Program-made: the position numbers and the translations under genes | In this document: positions 9,035-18,159 of the stretch, one piece after another | How the letters are laid out: each line of letters starts with the position of its first letter | How positions within the stretch are numbered: position 1 is the first letter of the stretch | Assembly: GCF_018131005.1 (NCBI RefSeq) | Contig: NZ_JAFCJK010000004.1 | Coordinates: 124,001 to 188,000 of the forward strand | Reading direction: 5' to 3' | DNA length: 64,000 nucleotides | From: Bradyrhizobium lablabi | Lineage (GTDB): Bacteria > Pseudomonadota > Alphaproteobacteria > Rhizobiales > Xanthobacteraceae | The notes under the pieces: model-generated | What the model was told of the DNA's origin: nothing | Seen by the model: the letters and a program-made list of their open reading frames with translations, nothing else | The model's database searches: none

Positions 9035-9850
9035 TCACTTCGCTCCTGCAACGACAACGAATTCTCCCGGTATCGAATAGTGGTCGCTAATCAGATAGGC
9101 CCTGAGGGACTCGAGATATTCCTTGCGCGCTTCTGACTTCGTGTCGGGCGAAAAGTGACTGTAGGCGAGCGCCACCGGTCCGCCGACGAATGCCGCATCA
9201 CAGGCTTCGTCGCCCGTGGCGTATTCGAGTCGTGTCTCAAGTCGCCTCTCGACAATGTCGCCAAACCCGGCAGCGCTGAACGCATGCTGCAGGTTCTGGG
9301 CTGTGCCAAGGCGAAAGAACATTGGGCAAACCTCCGATTGGACACGCGCATCAACGATGGGGAAAATTTCCGCCCACCCACACTTGCCCCGCTGGCCCCA
9401 AACGGCGCATACGGTGCGCCCCCCCGGCCGCAGCACTCTATGGAAGTCGCGTATCGCCTTCTCGGGATCAGGCACGTACATCAGGCCTAGAGCGCAAAGC
9501 ACGACGTCGAATGAATTGTCGCCGAAGGTCGACTGCTCGGCCTCCATGCGTTCGAACTGAGCATTTGCGATTCCCCGACCGGCCGCGACGTCTCGCGCGG
9601 CGAGGATCATCTGCTCCGAAATGTCCGTGCCGACGATCCTGCCGCCAGGAACAATCAACGCGGCAGCTTTCAGGGCCACAAGACCCGTGCCACAGGCAAC
9701 GTCCAAAACCTCTATCCCCGGCTTGAGGCCGGCCAGTTCGAGTAGGGCAGACTGTGCCGGTTCGAGTTGGCTCTGCCACGAACGCTCATAATGCGAGGCG
9801 GCCTTGTCCCATCCGTAGCGTTGAACGCGTCGTTGCAGCTTGGCGTCCAT
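9035..9850 (-). CDS. SAM-dependent class I methyltransferase
   Basis: This is a 271-residue Rossmann methyltransferase of the UbiE/Methyltransf_11 type. The SAM-binding motif I is VLDVACGTGLVALKAA (about residues 48-63). Motif II acidic strand is GRIVGTDISEQMI, the motif post-II loop is FDVVLCALGLMYVPDPEK, and motif III is FHRVLRPGGRTVCAVWG. The acceptor substrate cannot be read from the sequence. It leads the cluster OsmC-OsmC-FMO. Two tiny frameshifted genes lie directly upstream, and the TGA of the nearest falls 2 nt before this ATG. Confidence 0.88.
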   Translation of the reverse strand: MDAKLQRRVQRYGWDKAASHYERSWQSQLEPAQSALLELAGLKPGIEVLDVACGTGLVALKAAALIVPGGRIVGTDISEQMILAARDVAAGRGIANAQFERMEAEQSTFGDNSFDVVLCALGLMYVPDPEKAIRDFHRVLRPGGRTVCAVWGQRGKCGWAEIFPIVDARVQSEVCPMFFRLGTAQNLQHAFSAAGFGDIVERRLETRLEYATGDEACDAAFVGGPVALAYSHFSPDTKSEARKEYLESLRAYLISDHYSIPGEFVVVAGAK

Positions 9851-9852
9851 CT

Positions 9853-10001
9853 TCAGGAATCCTCGAAACGCTCAATAGCTGCGAGCGCAGCCGAACAAAA
9901 AGGCAGCAGCAATGCCCTAACCGGTTGGCGGCCATCAATTCGGGCCAGAACCGGTCGTCAAACGTGCGATGAGCTAGCGCCGTAGGATCAAGCGCGGCCA
10001 T
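9853..10001 (-). pseudogene. Small hypothetical gene with a frameshift
   Basis: The ATG at 9999-10001 follows a near-perfect ribosome binding site (AGGAGG, 7 nt upstream). It reads MAALDPTALAHRTFDDRFWP and continues to MAANR. After that the frame degenerates. The neighbouring frame reads RALLLPFCSAALAAIERFED and stops 2 nt before the methyltransferase ATG. Joining the two needs one base gain or loss near 9925 and would give a product of about 50 residues. I do not recognise the family. The strong start site and tight coupling to the methyltransferase suggest it was once a real gene. Confidence 0.4.
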
Positions 10002-10097
10002 AAGGGCCTCCTACGCTTTGTGCTTCTATCGCAGAGCAGCTTCGCTCCGTATCGTGGGTTTGACCGTTTGAACCTGCGTTGAAAATGCCTCCTGCGC

Positions 10098-10347
10098 CTA
10101 CCGTTCGGTGGACGCTTCTTCGTCGGTGACGGGTTCCACTGCGGCGATCTCGGCAAATGGCGCGAGTCGCTCGAGCGGCAGGCCGAACAGCCGATCGTTG
10201 TAGGAGGCGCCGTAACCCCGCCTTGACTTCTTTCGTCACTGGATTTGCGCCCGTGAATGGGCGAGGCTTCTCTTCTAGGGCCGGCGCGCCGGCGGGGATC
10301 TCGAAGGTCGTTTCCTGTCCTGACACGGGCGCCTCCATCACCGGCAA
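10098..10347 (-). pseudogene. Small hypothetical gene with a frameshift
   Basis: The first frame (TTG 10347 or ATG 10338) reads PVMEAPVSGQETTFEIPAGA and continues to KEVKAG. In the adjacent frame it continues plausibly as YGASYNDRLFGLPLERLAPF and ends in DEEASTER at the TAG at 10098-10100. The switch falls in a GGGG run near 10213, and removing one G restores an 82-residue protein. I do not recognise the family. It faces the TPR regulator at 10510. Confidence 0.45.
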
Positions 10348-10509
10348 ATCGCGATAGGATCGCGTAGATGGAGGCTGGCATGCCCGCTCCCAATTCGCTT
10401 TGACGCCGCGTCGATTTTTCGTCGAGACCGTCTTGATTTTTTCTTCGCCGGAATGCGCTAGAATGGAGCGACGCAGCGCCCCACCGGCCGGTCTGAGGGG
10501 CCACTTACG

Positions 10510-12087
10510 ATGCTGTTTCTGTTCGAGAATTTTGCCCTGGATACGGATCGGCGGGAACTTCGCCGCGGACCCGATCTGCTGTCCTTGGAACCGCAGGTGT
10601 TTGATCTACTCGTCTTTCTTCTCGAGAACCGGGACTGGGTCGTCAGCCGAGACGATGTGCTTCAGTCGGTATGGGGTGGGCGAACTGTATCCGAATCGAC
10701 GCTCGCTACCCGGATCAGTGCTGCGCGGCGGGCGCTCGACGACACCGGCGAACAGCAGCGCCTGATCCGTACCGTGCTCCGCAAGGGCTTTCGCTTCATC
10801 GGCGCCGCGCAGGAAGTGCAAACGCCCGTGGAGCGCCGTTTGACACCTTGCGATCGGACGCCCGATGCGGGGCGGATGGCTGAACCCCCGCGACCTTCAC
10901 AGCACGGCCGCCGCGCATCGATCGCCGTCATGCCGTTCACCGCAGCGCCGGGATGTGCTCGCAGCTTCGCGGACGGAATCACCCACGATATCATATCTGG
11001 CCTGGCGAGGTTGAGGGCGCTCTTCGTCGTTGCTCGCGGCAGTACATTTGCGCTGCGCGATCAGATGTCGCATCCGGGTGAGATCGGCCGCGTGCTCCAC
11101 GTCAACTATGCGGCGATCGGCTCCGTCGAGGACAATGGCGATCGGCTCCACATCACCGCAGAGCTATGCACGACCGACGACAACCGTGTCATCTGGACGG
11201 ATTCCTACGAGATTCCGCGTGGTGACGCTTTCCTGATTACCGGCAAAATTGCGACGCGGATCGTCAGCTCGCTCGACGCCGAAATCGAGGCGACCGAGCG
11301 CAATCGTGCGGTACTTAAGCCGCCCAACTTGCTGAATGCCTGGGAGGCGCACCATCGTGGACTGTGGCACATGTATCGGTTTACGGAACCGGACAATGAG
11401 CAGGCGCAAAGGTATTTCAGGCGCGCCATAAAACTCGATCCCACGTTCTCGCGCGCTTATGCGGGGCTTTCCTTCACCCATTGGTACAATGCTTTCCAGT
11501 TCAAATCGACCGCCAAACAGGCGGAGGCCGATAGCGCTTTTGTTTCCGCCAGCCGCGGCCTCCTCGCGGACCATCGCGATCCCGCAGCGCACTGGGCCAT
11601 GGGGCGGGCGCTCTGGCTTCGCGGCGAGGACGAGGCATCGATCCGCGAGCTCAACGAAGCCATTGGCTTGAGTCCCAATTTTGCCTTAGCTCACTATCAG
11701 CTCGGTTTTGTTCAAGCACAGACCGGTGATGCTCAAGCCGCCGTCGAGGCTGTCGAGGTCGCGCGTCAATTGAGCCCGTTTGATCCAATGCTATACGCGA
11801 TGTGCGCAGCTCGCGCATGGGCCCTGTTTCGCCTGAAACGCTTCGAAGAAGCTGGCGAATGGGCTCTCAACACGATACGGCAACCCAATGCGTCTCTGCA
11901 TGCGCGCGCTCTCTCCGCCCTCGTACTCGCTTGCGTCGGGAGGTTGGAGGAATCACTGCGCGAGGTCGACGTGGTCCGTCGCCTGCGACCGGGCTATACT
12001 ATCAATGACTTTTTTCTTGCATTCCACGTGTTGGCTGACGACAAGCCCGTGTATCTCGCCGCAGCCAAGCAGATCGGCATGGGTTGA
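10510..12087 (+). CDS. CadC-like winged-helix/TPR transcriptional regulator
   Basis: This 525-residue regulator has an N-terminal OmpR-type winged helix (residues about 1-97: FENFALDTDRRELRRG, QVFDLLVFLLENRDWVVS, and the ISAARRALDD recognition helix). A TolB-like strand region follows (IAVMPF, FADGITHDIISGLAR). The C-terminal half consists of TPR units such as AQRYFRRAIKLDPTFSRAYA and LNEAIGLSPNFALAHYQLGF. There is no transmembrane segment, so unlike CadC it is cytosolic. It is divergent from the OsmC/FMO/methyltransferase cluster, and control of that cluster is a reasonable inference. The length matches the alphaproteobacterial family. Confidence 0.88.
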   Translation: MLFLFENFALDTDRRELRRGPDLLSLEPQVFDLLVFLLENRDWVVSRDDVLQSVWGGRTVSESTLATRISAARRALDDTGEQQRLIRTVLRKGFRFIGAAQEVQTPVERRLTPCDRTPDAGRMAEPPRPSQHGRRASIAVMPFTAAPGCARSFADGITHDIISGLARLRALFVVARGSTFALRDQMSHPGEIGRVLHVNYAAIGSVEDNGDRLHITAELCTTDDNRVIWTDSYEIPRGDAFLITGKIATRIVSSLDAEIEATERNRAVLKPPNLLNAWEAHHRGLWHMYRFTEPDNEQAQRYFRRAIKLDPTFSRAYAGLSFTHWYNAFQFKSTAKQAEADSAFVSASRGLLADHRDPAAHWAMGRALWLRGEDEASIRELNEAIGLSPNFALAHYQLGFVQAQTGDAQAAVEAVEVARQLSPFDPMLYAMCAARAWALFRLKRFEEAGEWALNTIRQPNASLHARALSALVLACVGRLEESLREVDVVRRLRPGYTINDFFLAFHVLADDKPVYLAAAKQIGMG

Positions 12088-12149
12088 TTGTTGGCGCGAT
12101 CATGGACTTGATTGCGAAGTATTTGCGCTCCTTCCGTCCCGCCCAATTT

Positions 12150-12356
12150 GCCCACTAACCGAGAGGCCAATCGCATGTCGATTGCGTCCGTGGCTTTGCG
12201 ACACCTACTCGCACATGATGCGACGCCCCCCGGCCGAGACCACCATTTCCGCGTCAGCCCACCCTCGGTCCATCAGATGGTCGTGACGCTCGAAAGAAAT
12301 GGCTTGATCCGACGCCAACCCGACGCGCCGAGGAGCATCGATCTGCCCATCCTAAG

Positions 12357-12360
<4 letters not shown>
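12150..12360 (+). pseudogene. Remnant of a LexA-like helix-turn-helix protein
   Basis: One frame gives a degraded first helix (CDTYSHMMRRPPAE). The next frame supplies the recognition part, HFRVSPPSVHQMVVTLERNG then LIRRQPDAPRSIDL, which matches small LexA-type DNA-binding domains. A frameshift and probably a short deletion separate the two halves at about 12240. It ends against the ABC ATPase remnant on the other strand. Confidence 0.55.
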
Positions 12361-13156
<796 letters not shown>

Positions 13157-13159
13157 CTG

Positions 13160-13294
13160 CACACCATCGTCCACGCCATTGCGCTGTTGGGGCGCGACTA
13201 CGCGCCGACGCCAGCCGAGCTGGCCCGCGCTCGCAAAACGAAGGCTGACCGTTTCCTCTCGTTCGACGAGATACCCGGTGCCGCTAATCTATGA
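13160..13294 (+). pseudogene. Unrecognised C-terminal gene fragment
   Basis: The frame ending at TGA 13292-13294 reads [20 protein letters not shown] and then [17 protein letters not shown]. It has protein-like composition but no start of its own, since upstream it runs into the antisense of the ABC ATPase remnant. I do not recognise it. It looks like the tail of a gene joined here by rearrangement. Confidence 0.25.
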
Positions 13295-13604
13295 CGGCAA
13301 ATTCAATGCACCGATGCTGTGGAACAGCAACTTCTTCATGACGCTCGAAAGCATGAAGATCCTGCGCGTGCTGACCGACGTGTGGCTCCCCGATTTCAAA
13401 TTCGGCCCCGGCCGTTGCGCGATGACGCTGGCGAAGACGCCATGGTACTGGGAGACGGTGACGCGCAACATTGCGCTGCTCGACGAATGGGGAGAGGATT
13501 TTTCCATCCGCCACCTGGTGATGCCCAGTCACGTCGAGTGTTGCACCTATCCGGTCCTGGAATGGATTGCCACGCGCGTGCCCGCAGCGCCCGTGAACGT
13601 GATT
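13278..13604 (+). pseudogene. Radical SAM (PflA-like) protein fragment
   Basis: The fragment reads [59 protein letters not shown] and [16 protein letters not shown]. This is the second half of the radical SAM family related to pyruvate formate-lyase activating enzymes. The N-terminal CxxxCxxC iron-sulfur site is absent and the C-terminus is lost after APVNV, so this is a remnant. It overlaps the end of the preceding unrecognised fragment in another frame. Confidence 0.7.
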
Positions 13605-13881
13605 CGAAATCATTTCGTTCGAGCGCTGGAGTGCTTTTGGTATGTGATCGGGGCGGCCTCTGCGCGTTCTTGGCGAGCTCAATTCATGCCGAAAACGGCG
13701 CGCCTTAGGAGACTCGAACTGCTGACATATTCTTAGAATTTGTGACGATTGAAGACGCAGTCTAGTCCAATTCAACCGATCAGGTGGCGCTCCTGAACCG
13801 AGACGGACCTCAAAGCGGTTGCCCCGAAATGCAGCGCGACGCGGCCAGCTCCTGCGGAAGCCGACCGCGTCGGTGTAAGGA

Positions 13882-15336
13882 TCAAGTTTCGCCGCCGGCG
13901 AAGATATCCTTCTTGATGACGGCGTGAACACCCCAATTTCCATCCACGACCTGGGTGATGCCGAAGTCGACGCCAATCGTAATCAAGGAGATCGCCTCAT
14001 CCTCGGTTAGCTTCTTGGTTGTCATCAGGAATTTGCGCATCTTCCGGAACGCATCGCGCAAAGCGAGGTCAACCGACGATTTCGAGTAAATGTCCGACTG
14101 TGCCTTGTCCCCCAATTCGGTGAGATAATTGGCAAAGCTGAAGCCGTGCACCAGCCACTCGTCCTTGGTTTCCAGCATCGGATAGTCAAGAGCTTCGAGA
14201 GCCGTACCGACCAGATCGTTTTTCTTGTGCAGGATGATCTGGAAGGTGCCGTTCAACGAGCATTCGATTGCGGTGCCGCACAGCTCTGAATCTCCCTGAG
14301 AAGCATGCGAATCGCCAACCGATAACAGGCCACCTTCGACAGCAACCGGATAGTACATCGTGGCGCCCTTGCCGATCCGCCAATTGTCGATGTTGCCGCC
14401 GGTATAGCTCGGCGGAATCGAGTCGACGATATCAGCCTCCTTGGGTGCCAAGCCGATCACACCGAAATGCGGACGTATCGGAATGCGCACATTCTTCAGG
14501 ATGCCATGATTTTCCTTGATCGTAGAGTGATCGACTGGAACGCCAGGATAGTCGATGGTTTTGTGAACTACGCCAGATGGGTCCGTCTGTGGCGTCCATC
14601 GGAAGTTATACACGGCCTTGGCCCAGTTGCGTTCGCCGGTGGCGTCGACTTCGTAGATCGTGATCACCTCACGCGGCTTTGGCTCGGTGAGCAGGTCCTT
14701 ATAGTGAAATCCCCACCATGCGGCCGCGTTGCTGCCAAAAGCCTTTCCGGGATATTGCGGATTGGCGCAAGGCCGGGGTGTAACGTCGATAATGCGCAAC
14801 TCGATCACGTCGCCCTCCTGGGCGCCGCGTACGTAGACTGGGCCGGTGCAAATGTGCACGCCAAGGCCCTCGCCAGCGCCACGCCCAAACAGCGAGGCAT
14901 CCATCGGTCCCGCGCCGCGTCGGTTTACGCCCTTTTTCTCCTTGGTCCACAGGAACACGCTTTCGGCGCCGGGATCGCCCTTCACCATGCGCTCAGCGTC
15001 GTCGTTGGCATGGTGGGTTAATGCCTCAATGGTGATGAAGTCGCCGGAATCGATCTCGACCTGCGGTTTTAACTTCTTGCTGAAATAACCCCAATGCACT
15101 GTGTCGGCGTTCGCCGGCAAATGGTGATAGGACCGCTTGGCTGGCTGATTCCTCTCGGCGGCAGCCGCCATCTGCGGCGTCACCAGAGAAATGCCGCCCG
15201 CGGTCATCGCCGCCGCGCCCCCGGCTGCGGCGAAGCTGGACCTCAAGAACGACCGACGTTCCCGATCGAGCGTTTCCTTGAACTTGCGGTGGTGCAATTC
15301 GAATTCCGGACAGTTCTTGTCGTCACCCGCGCACAT
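13882..15336 (-). CDS. Tat-exported acetamidase/formamidase family protein
   Basis: This is a 484-residue FmdA/AmdA-type amidase, which hydrolyses short aliphatic amides such as formamide or acetamide to the acid and ammonia. Unlike typical cytosolic formamidases it has a twin-arginine signal (ERRSFLRSSFAAAGGAAAMT, about residues 28-47), so it should act in the periplasm. The catalytic domain shows TVHWGYFSKKLKPQVEIDSG, HICTGPVYVRGAQEGDVIEL, RPHFGVIGLAPKEADIVDSI, PPSYTGGNIDNWRIGKGATM and GDSHASQGDSELCGTAIEC, all family hallmarks. ATG 15336 is chosen for its AGGAGA ribosome site; an ATG at 15405 lacks one. The gene is isolated, with no amide transporter next to it. Confidence 0.9.
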   Translation of the reverse strand: MCAGDDKNCPEFELHHRKFKETLDRERRSFLRSSFAAAGGAAAMTAGGISLVTPQMAAAAERNQPAKRSYHHLPANADTVHWGYFSKKLKPQVEIDSGDFITIEALTHHANDDAERMVKGDPGAESVFLWTKEKKGVNRRGAGPMDASLFGRGAGEGLGVHICTGPVYVRGAQEGDVIELRIIDVTPRPCANPQYPGKAFGSNAAAWWGFHYKDLLTEPKPREVITIYEVDATGERNWAKAVYNFRWTPQTDPSGVVHKTIDYPGVPVDHSTIKENHGILKNVRIPIRPHFGVIGLAPKEADIVDSIPPSYTGGNIDNWRIGKGATMYYPVAVEGGLLSVGDSHASQGDSELCGTAIECSLNGTFQIILHKKNDLVGTALEALDYPMLETKDEWLVHGFSFANYLTELGDKAQSDIYSKSSVDLALRDAFRKMRKFLMTTKKLTEDEAISLITIGVDFGITQVVDGNWGVHAVIKKDIFAGGET

Positions 15337-15504
15337 CGGATCTCTCCTGGTTTGAACGTGGATTAAGCGCGCCTTCATCCCATCGCAGTTCATCGGAACA
15401 GTCAAACTTGTGCATCATGTCAATTTGACTGTTGCATAGCGAATGTCGCGTCGCCGTCTAACAAGCCAGGGGATACACAGACGCTCGCCTATTGCTTCAG
15501 CATT

Positions 15505-15529
15505 GTGTGCTCAAATTTTGAGAGCACAC
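15505..15529. promoter_or_regulatory. Inverted repeat, possible operator
   Basis: Perfect 8-bp arms GTGTGCTC (15505-15512) and GAGCACAC (15522-15529) flank an AT-rich 9-bp centre. It lies 170-190 bp upstream of the acetamidase and just past the end of the truncated primase-like gene. It could be an operator, or a structure at the island edge. Confidence 0.35.
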
Positions 15530-15545
15530 GGACATTGGTTGAGAG

Positions 15546-15836
15546 CTAAGAGTGCTCACCGTTGTCATGCGATAAATTCTTAGCAACGCTCGAAGCAATG
15601 GACGGCTGTTTCTGGGTGATTGTCGATGCGTTTGCCGAAGGGCGTGAGCCAAGACATATCCCCCACCAGCGTGAGCGGGCGACGCCCGCAACCTTGGTGC
15701 GCTCGGCCCTGCCGGAGATCATCAAGCAATCGGAGGCGTCCTTCACCAACTTGCCATTGGCGTCGAGCGAGAGTTTCTTGGTGAGCGGCCCGCTCGTGTT
15801 GGTGAGCACTGTCAGCTCGATTTCCTTGGCAGCCAT
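15546..15836 (-). CDS. N-terminal part of a phage primase/VirE-like protein (truncated)
   Basis: The frame starts MAAKEIELTVLTNTSGPLTK and continues KLSLDANGKLVKDASDCLMI then SGRAERTKVAGVA. In my recollection this is the start of large phage or plasmid primase/helicase-like proteins. After about residue 50 the sequence is unlike the family and stops at 96 residues, so the gene is cut or frameshifted. It begins 24 bp after the DNA polymerase stop and is the last gene of the island, which may mark the broken left end. Confidence 0.5.
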   Translation of the reverse strand: MAAKEIELTVLTNTSGPLTKKLSLDANGKLVKDASDCLMISGRAERTKVAGVARSRWWGICLGSRPSANASTITQKQPSIASSVAKNLSHDNGEHS

Positions 15837-15859
15837 GGCAAACTTCCAGGTCATTTGCG

Positions 15860-17872
15860 TTAGCGCGGCCCCATCCAGGCGTTTGCCGCGATCGGCAGGT
15901 CCGGCGCCCACGAGGGGTTGCGCGTCATCAACTCGATGAATTCCTTGAGACTGGCGGATCCGGCCGGCACCTCGGCGACGATCTCATCGTGGACGTGCAT
16001 GACGATTGGATAGCCGGCAGCGTCGATCCGCAGCATGGCCTCGGCCAGTATGTCGCGCGCGATTCCGGAGACGACGTTCTCAGTCCAGACACCGCCATAG
16101 GCGCCTTGCCCATTGCGGCAGTCTCGGAACTGACCGGCGCCGTTGTCGGCGTACACGACATGGTGCTTACCGCGGTCATCTTGGGTGAGGCGAGGAAAGG
16201 GATAGGACAACAGACGCCCGCTCGGCAGCTCGATCCGCAGGAACATTCCGGCGCATTCCAGCTTGATTCGGCCGCAGCGAACGGCCGAATTGTCGCGCAC
16301 GCACATGGCGGCGACGGCGGCCCGGTCAATGTCAGACCAGAACTGCTTGATCCTCAGGTGGGTCGCGCGCCATTCGTTCTTGAACAGCTCAACCTCGGCG
16401 TCGGAGAACTGGTCCGGCTCGAACTTCCGCCAGGCACGCAAGCCGCCTTGGTAGCCGAACGCGAGGTCACAGGTCTTGCCGACTTTGCGCTCCGGCGAGT
16501 CTTTGGCGATCGAGCCGAGCGGTCTGCGATAGATCACACAGGCGGTCGTGCAGTAGGGCTCAAGCTTCGGATCCTGGGTCGCATCGAACTGGCGATAGGC
16601 GTCAATCTTCCAGACTTCGTTGGCAATCCACGCCAAGATCCGGCTTTCGATCGAACTGAAATCGGCGCCGATCAACACGTGCCCGGGCGTGGCTGATATC
16701 ATCGCGCGGCTGCAATCCCCGATGACGGCGAGCGGCTTCGGATACAGCTTCTTCACGTGGGAGTAGTCGCCGGTCGCGACCGCGGCGATCGCGGAGTCGA
16801 GATCCTTGATCTTGGCCTTTTTCAGGTTCTGCGGCTGAACGCCTTCTCCACTCCACCTCCCGGTCGACGCGCCATGGAAACGGAAGGCACCCCGGACGCG
16901 ATCATCGGCGTCGGCACGGGCCAGCAGGGCATCAATCTTCTTAGTCGCGGCCTGAGCGCCGTCAAGCCGGAGCTCGAGGACGCGGCGGACCGGCGCTGCG
17001 AGCGCGTCATCGCCGAGCAGCTTTTCGATGGTGTCGCGATCGAGCGCCGGCGTCATGCAGCCCTGCGCTTCCAGCCAACCCTTCATCCGCTCGATCTGGT
17101 TGATTCCGGTGCAGACGCCGCCGGTGATCCCGGCCAGCTCGGTGTCGATCTCAGGCGCTGCGGCTTTGGCGATCTGGCGCGCCGCTTGGGCGAATCGCCG
17201 ATCGATGTGGAAGCCGCGAGCGTTGATTACATTCGAGAGCAGCCACAGCACCTGCTCGGAATCCGAGAGCGGTGGCAGGCGACCGTCTAGCTCGCGCTCG
17301 ACTTCGACATCCGCCATGCAATAGGCGCCAAGCCGCTGCAGCCGCTCCTCGTCGTTGAACCAGTACAAGCCGAATGGGTCTTCTTCTTTGTGCGACCGCC
17401 GCGGCCTTGACATCAAGTGCATCAAGCGTTCACCGGCGGCATCCTTGCGGTGAACCAATCCTAGCGTGTCAGCGACGGCGCCGAGCTTGGCCGGCAGTCC
17501 GAGCGTGAGGCACGCCGCCATGGTGCAGCGGTGGCGTTCGGGCGGGATCAGCAGAAAGCCGTAGCGGGGATGCAGGACGTATCTCTCGATGAGACTCTCG
17601 AACCCATCATTATGCGCGACCGCGCACCAGCTCGGGTTTGTTGCAGCCTCGAAATATTCCGGCGGAATCGGATCGCCCAGGCGCCACAGCTGCACGGGAC
17701 CGTCGTCGACGACGTATCCAACCCACAGAATTTCGGTTGACGGATCGGCAGCATAGACATGCGCGCCGACCTTTCTCAGATCGACCTTGCTCCGCGCCTC
17801 GTAGTCGCGGTGCAAAGTGTGCGCGGTTGCGATGTCGGTCGGGGCTGCGGTGCGGTGGGGCTCATGCATCAT
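15860..17872 (-). CDS. Phage-type family A DNA polymerase
   Basis: This is a 670-residue DNA polymerase I-like enzyme of the type found in phages and integrated elements. The N-terminal region (about 20-200) resembles a DnaQ-like 3'-5' exonuclease, with a DxE pair in HRDYEARSKVDL and PSTEILWVGYVVDDGPVQLW. The polymerase domain carries motif A (VLIGADFSSIESRILAW, metal Asp), motif B (KVGKTCDLAFGYQGG) and motif C (VMHVHDEIVAEVP, metal Asp). All key residues are intact, so it could be active. The start overlaps the small upstream gene by 11 bp, consistent with a minus-strand operon running from the integrase side. Confidence 0.92.
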   Translation of the reverse strand: MMHEPHRTAAPTDIATAHTLHRDYEARSKVDLRKVGAHVYAADPSTEILWVGYVVDDGPVQLWRLGDPIPPEYFEAATNPSWCAVAHNDGFESLIERYVLHPRYGFLLIPPERHRCTMAACLTLGLPAKLGAVADTLGLVHRKDAAGERLMHLMSRPRRSHKEEDPFGLYWFNDEERLQRLGAYCMADVEVERELDGRLPPLSDSEQVLWLLSNVINARGFHIDRRFAQAARQIAKAAAPEIDTELAGITGGVCTGINQIERMKGWLEAQGCMTPALDRDTIEKLLGDDALAAPVRRVLELRLDGAQAATKKIDALLARADADDRVRGAFRFHGASTGRWSGEGVQPQNLKKAKIKDLDSAIAAVATGDYSHVKKLYPKPLAVIGDCSRAMISATPGHVLIGADFSSIESRILAWIANEVWKIDAYRQFDATQDPKLEPYCTTACVIYRRPLGSIAKDSPERKVGKTCDLAFGYQGGLRAWRKFEPDQFSDAEVELFKNEWRATHLRIKQFWSDIDRAAVAAMCVRDNSAVRCGRIKLECAGMFLRIELPSGRLLSYPFPRLTQDDRGKHHVVYADNGAGQFRDCRNGQGAYGGVWTENVVSGIARDILAEAMLRIDAAGYPIVMHVHDEIVAEVPAGSASLKEFIELMTRNPSWAPDLPIAANAWMGPR

Positions 17873-18137
17873 TGTCCGGCCTCCGCCGCCATTGCGGTAT
17901 TGAGGCCTGCGTCGCTGCCGCTATCGTTGGTAATGATACGCCGAGATTGACCGCGGTGTAGCCGGGACCTTGATCATTCTGCCTCAGCGCCACCCAGCCG
18001 AAATCGTGGTCGATCAGGTCGAGAACGACAACGCCAAGCACTGCATCGTCGTCGGTCGCAAACCACGCAAGATCGCGGTAGAACGGGAGGCTGAGCCTCG
18101 CAATGTCATAATGGCTCTCGTCAACTGAACGGATCAT
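17862..18137 (-). CDS. Small phage hypothetical protein
   Basis: This 91-residue protein starts MIRSVDESHYDIARLSLPFY at ATG 18137, with GGGAGG 8 nt ahead. It includes DDDAVLGVVVLDLIDHDFGW and PGYTAVNLGVSLPTIAAA. Small proteins with this pattern are common next to phage-type DNA polymerases, but no function is known to me. Its end overlaps the polymerase start. Confidence 0.75.
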   Translation of the reverse strand: MIRSVDESHYDIARLSLPFYRDLAWFATDDDAVLGVVVLDLIDHDFGWVALRQNDQGPGYTAVNLGVSLPTIAAATQASIPQWRRRPDNDA

Positions 18138-18159
18138 TTTCGTTCCTCCCGCTTGGCGC

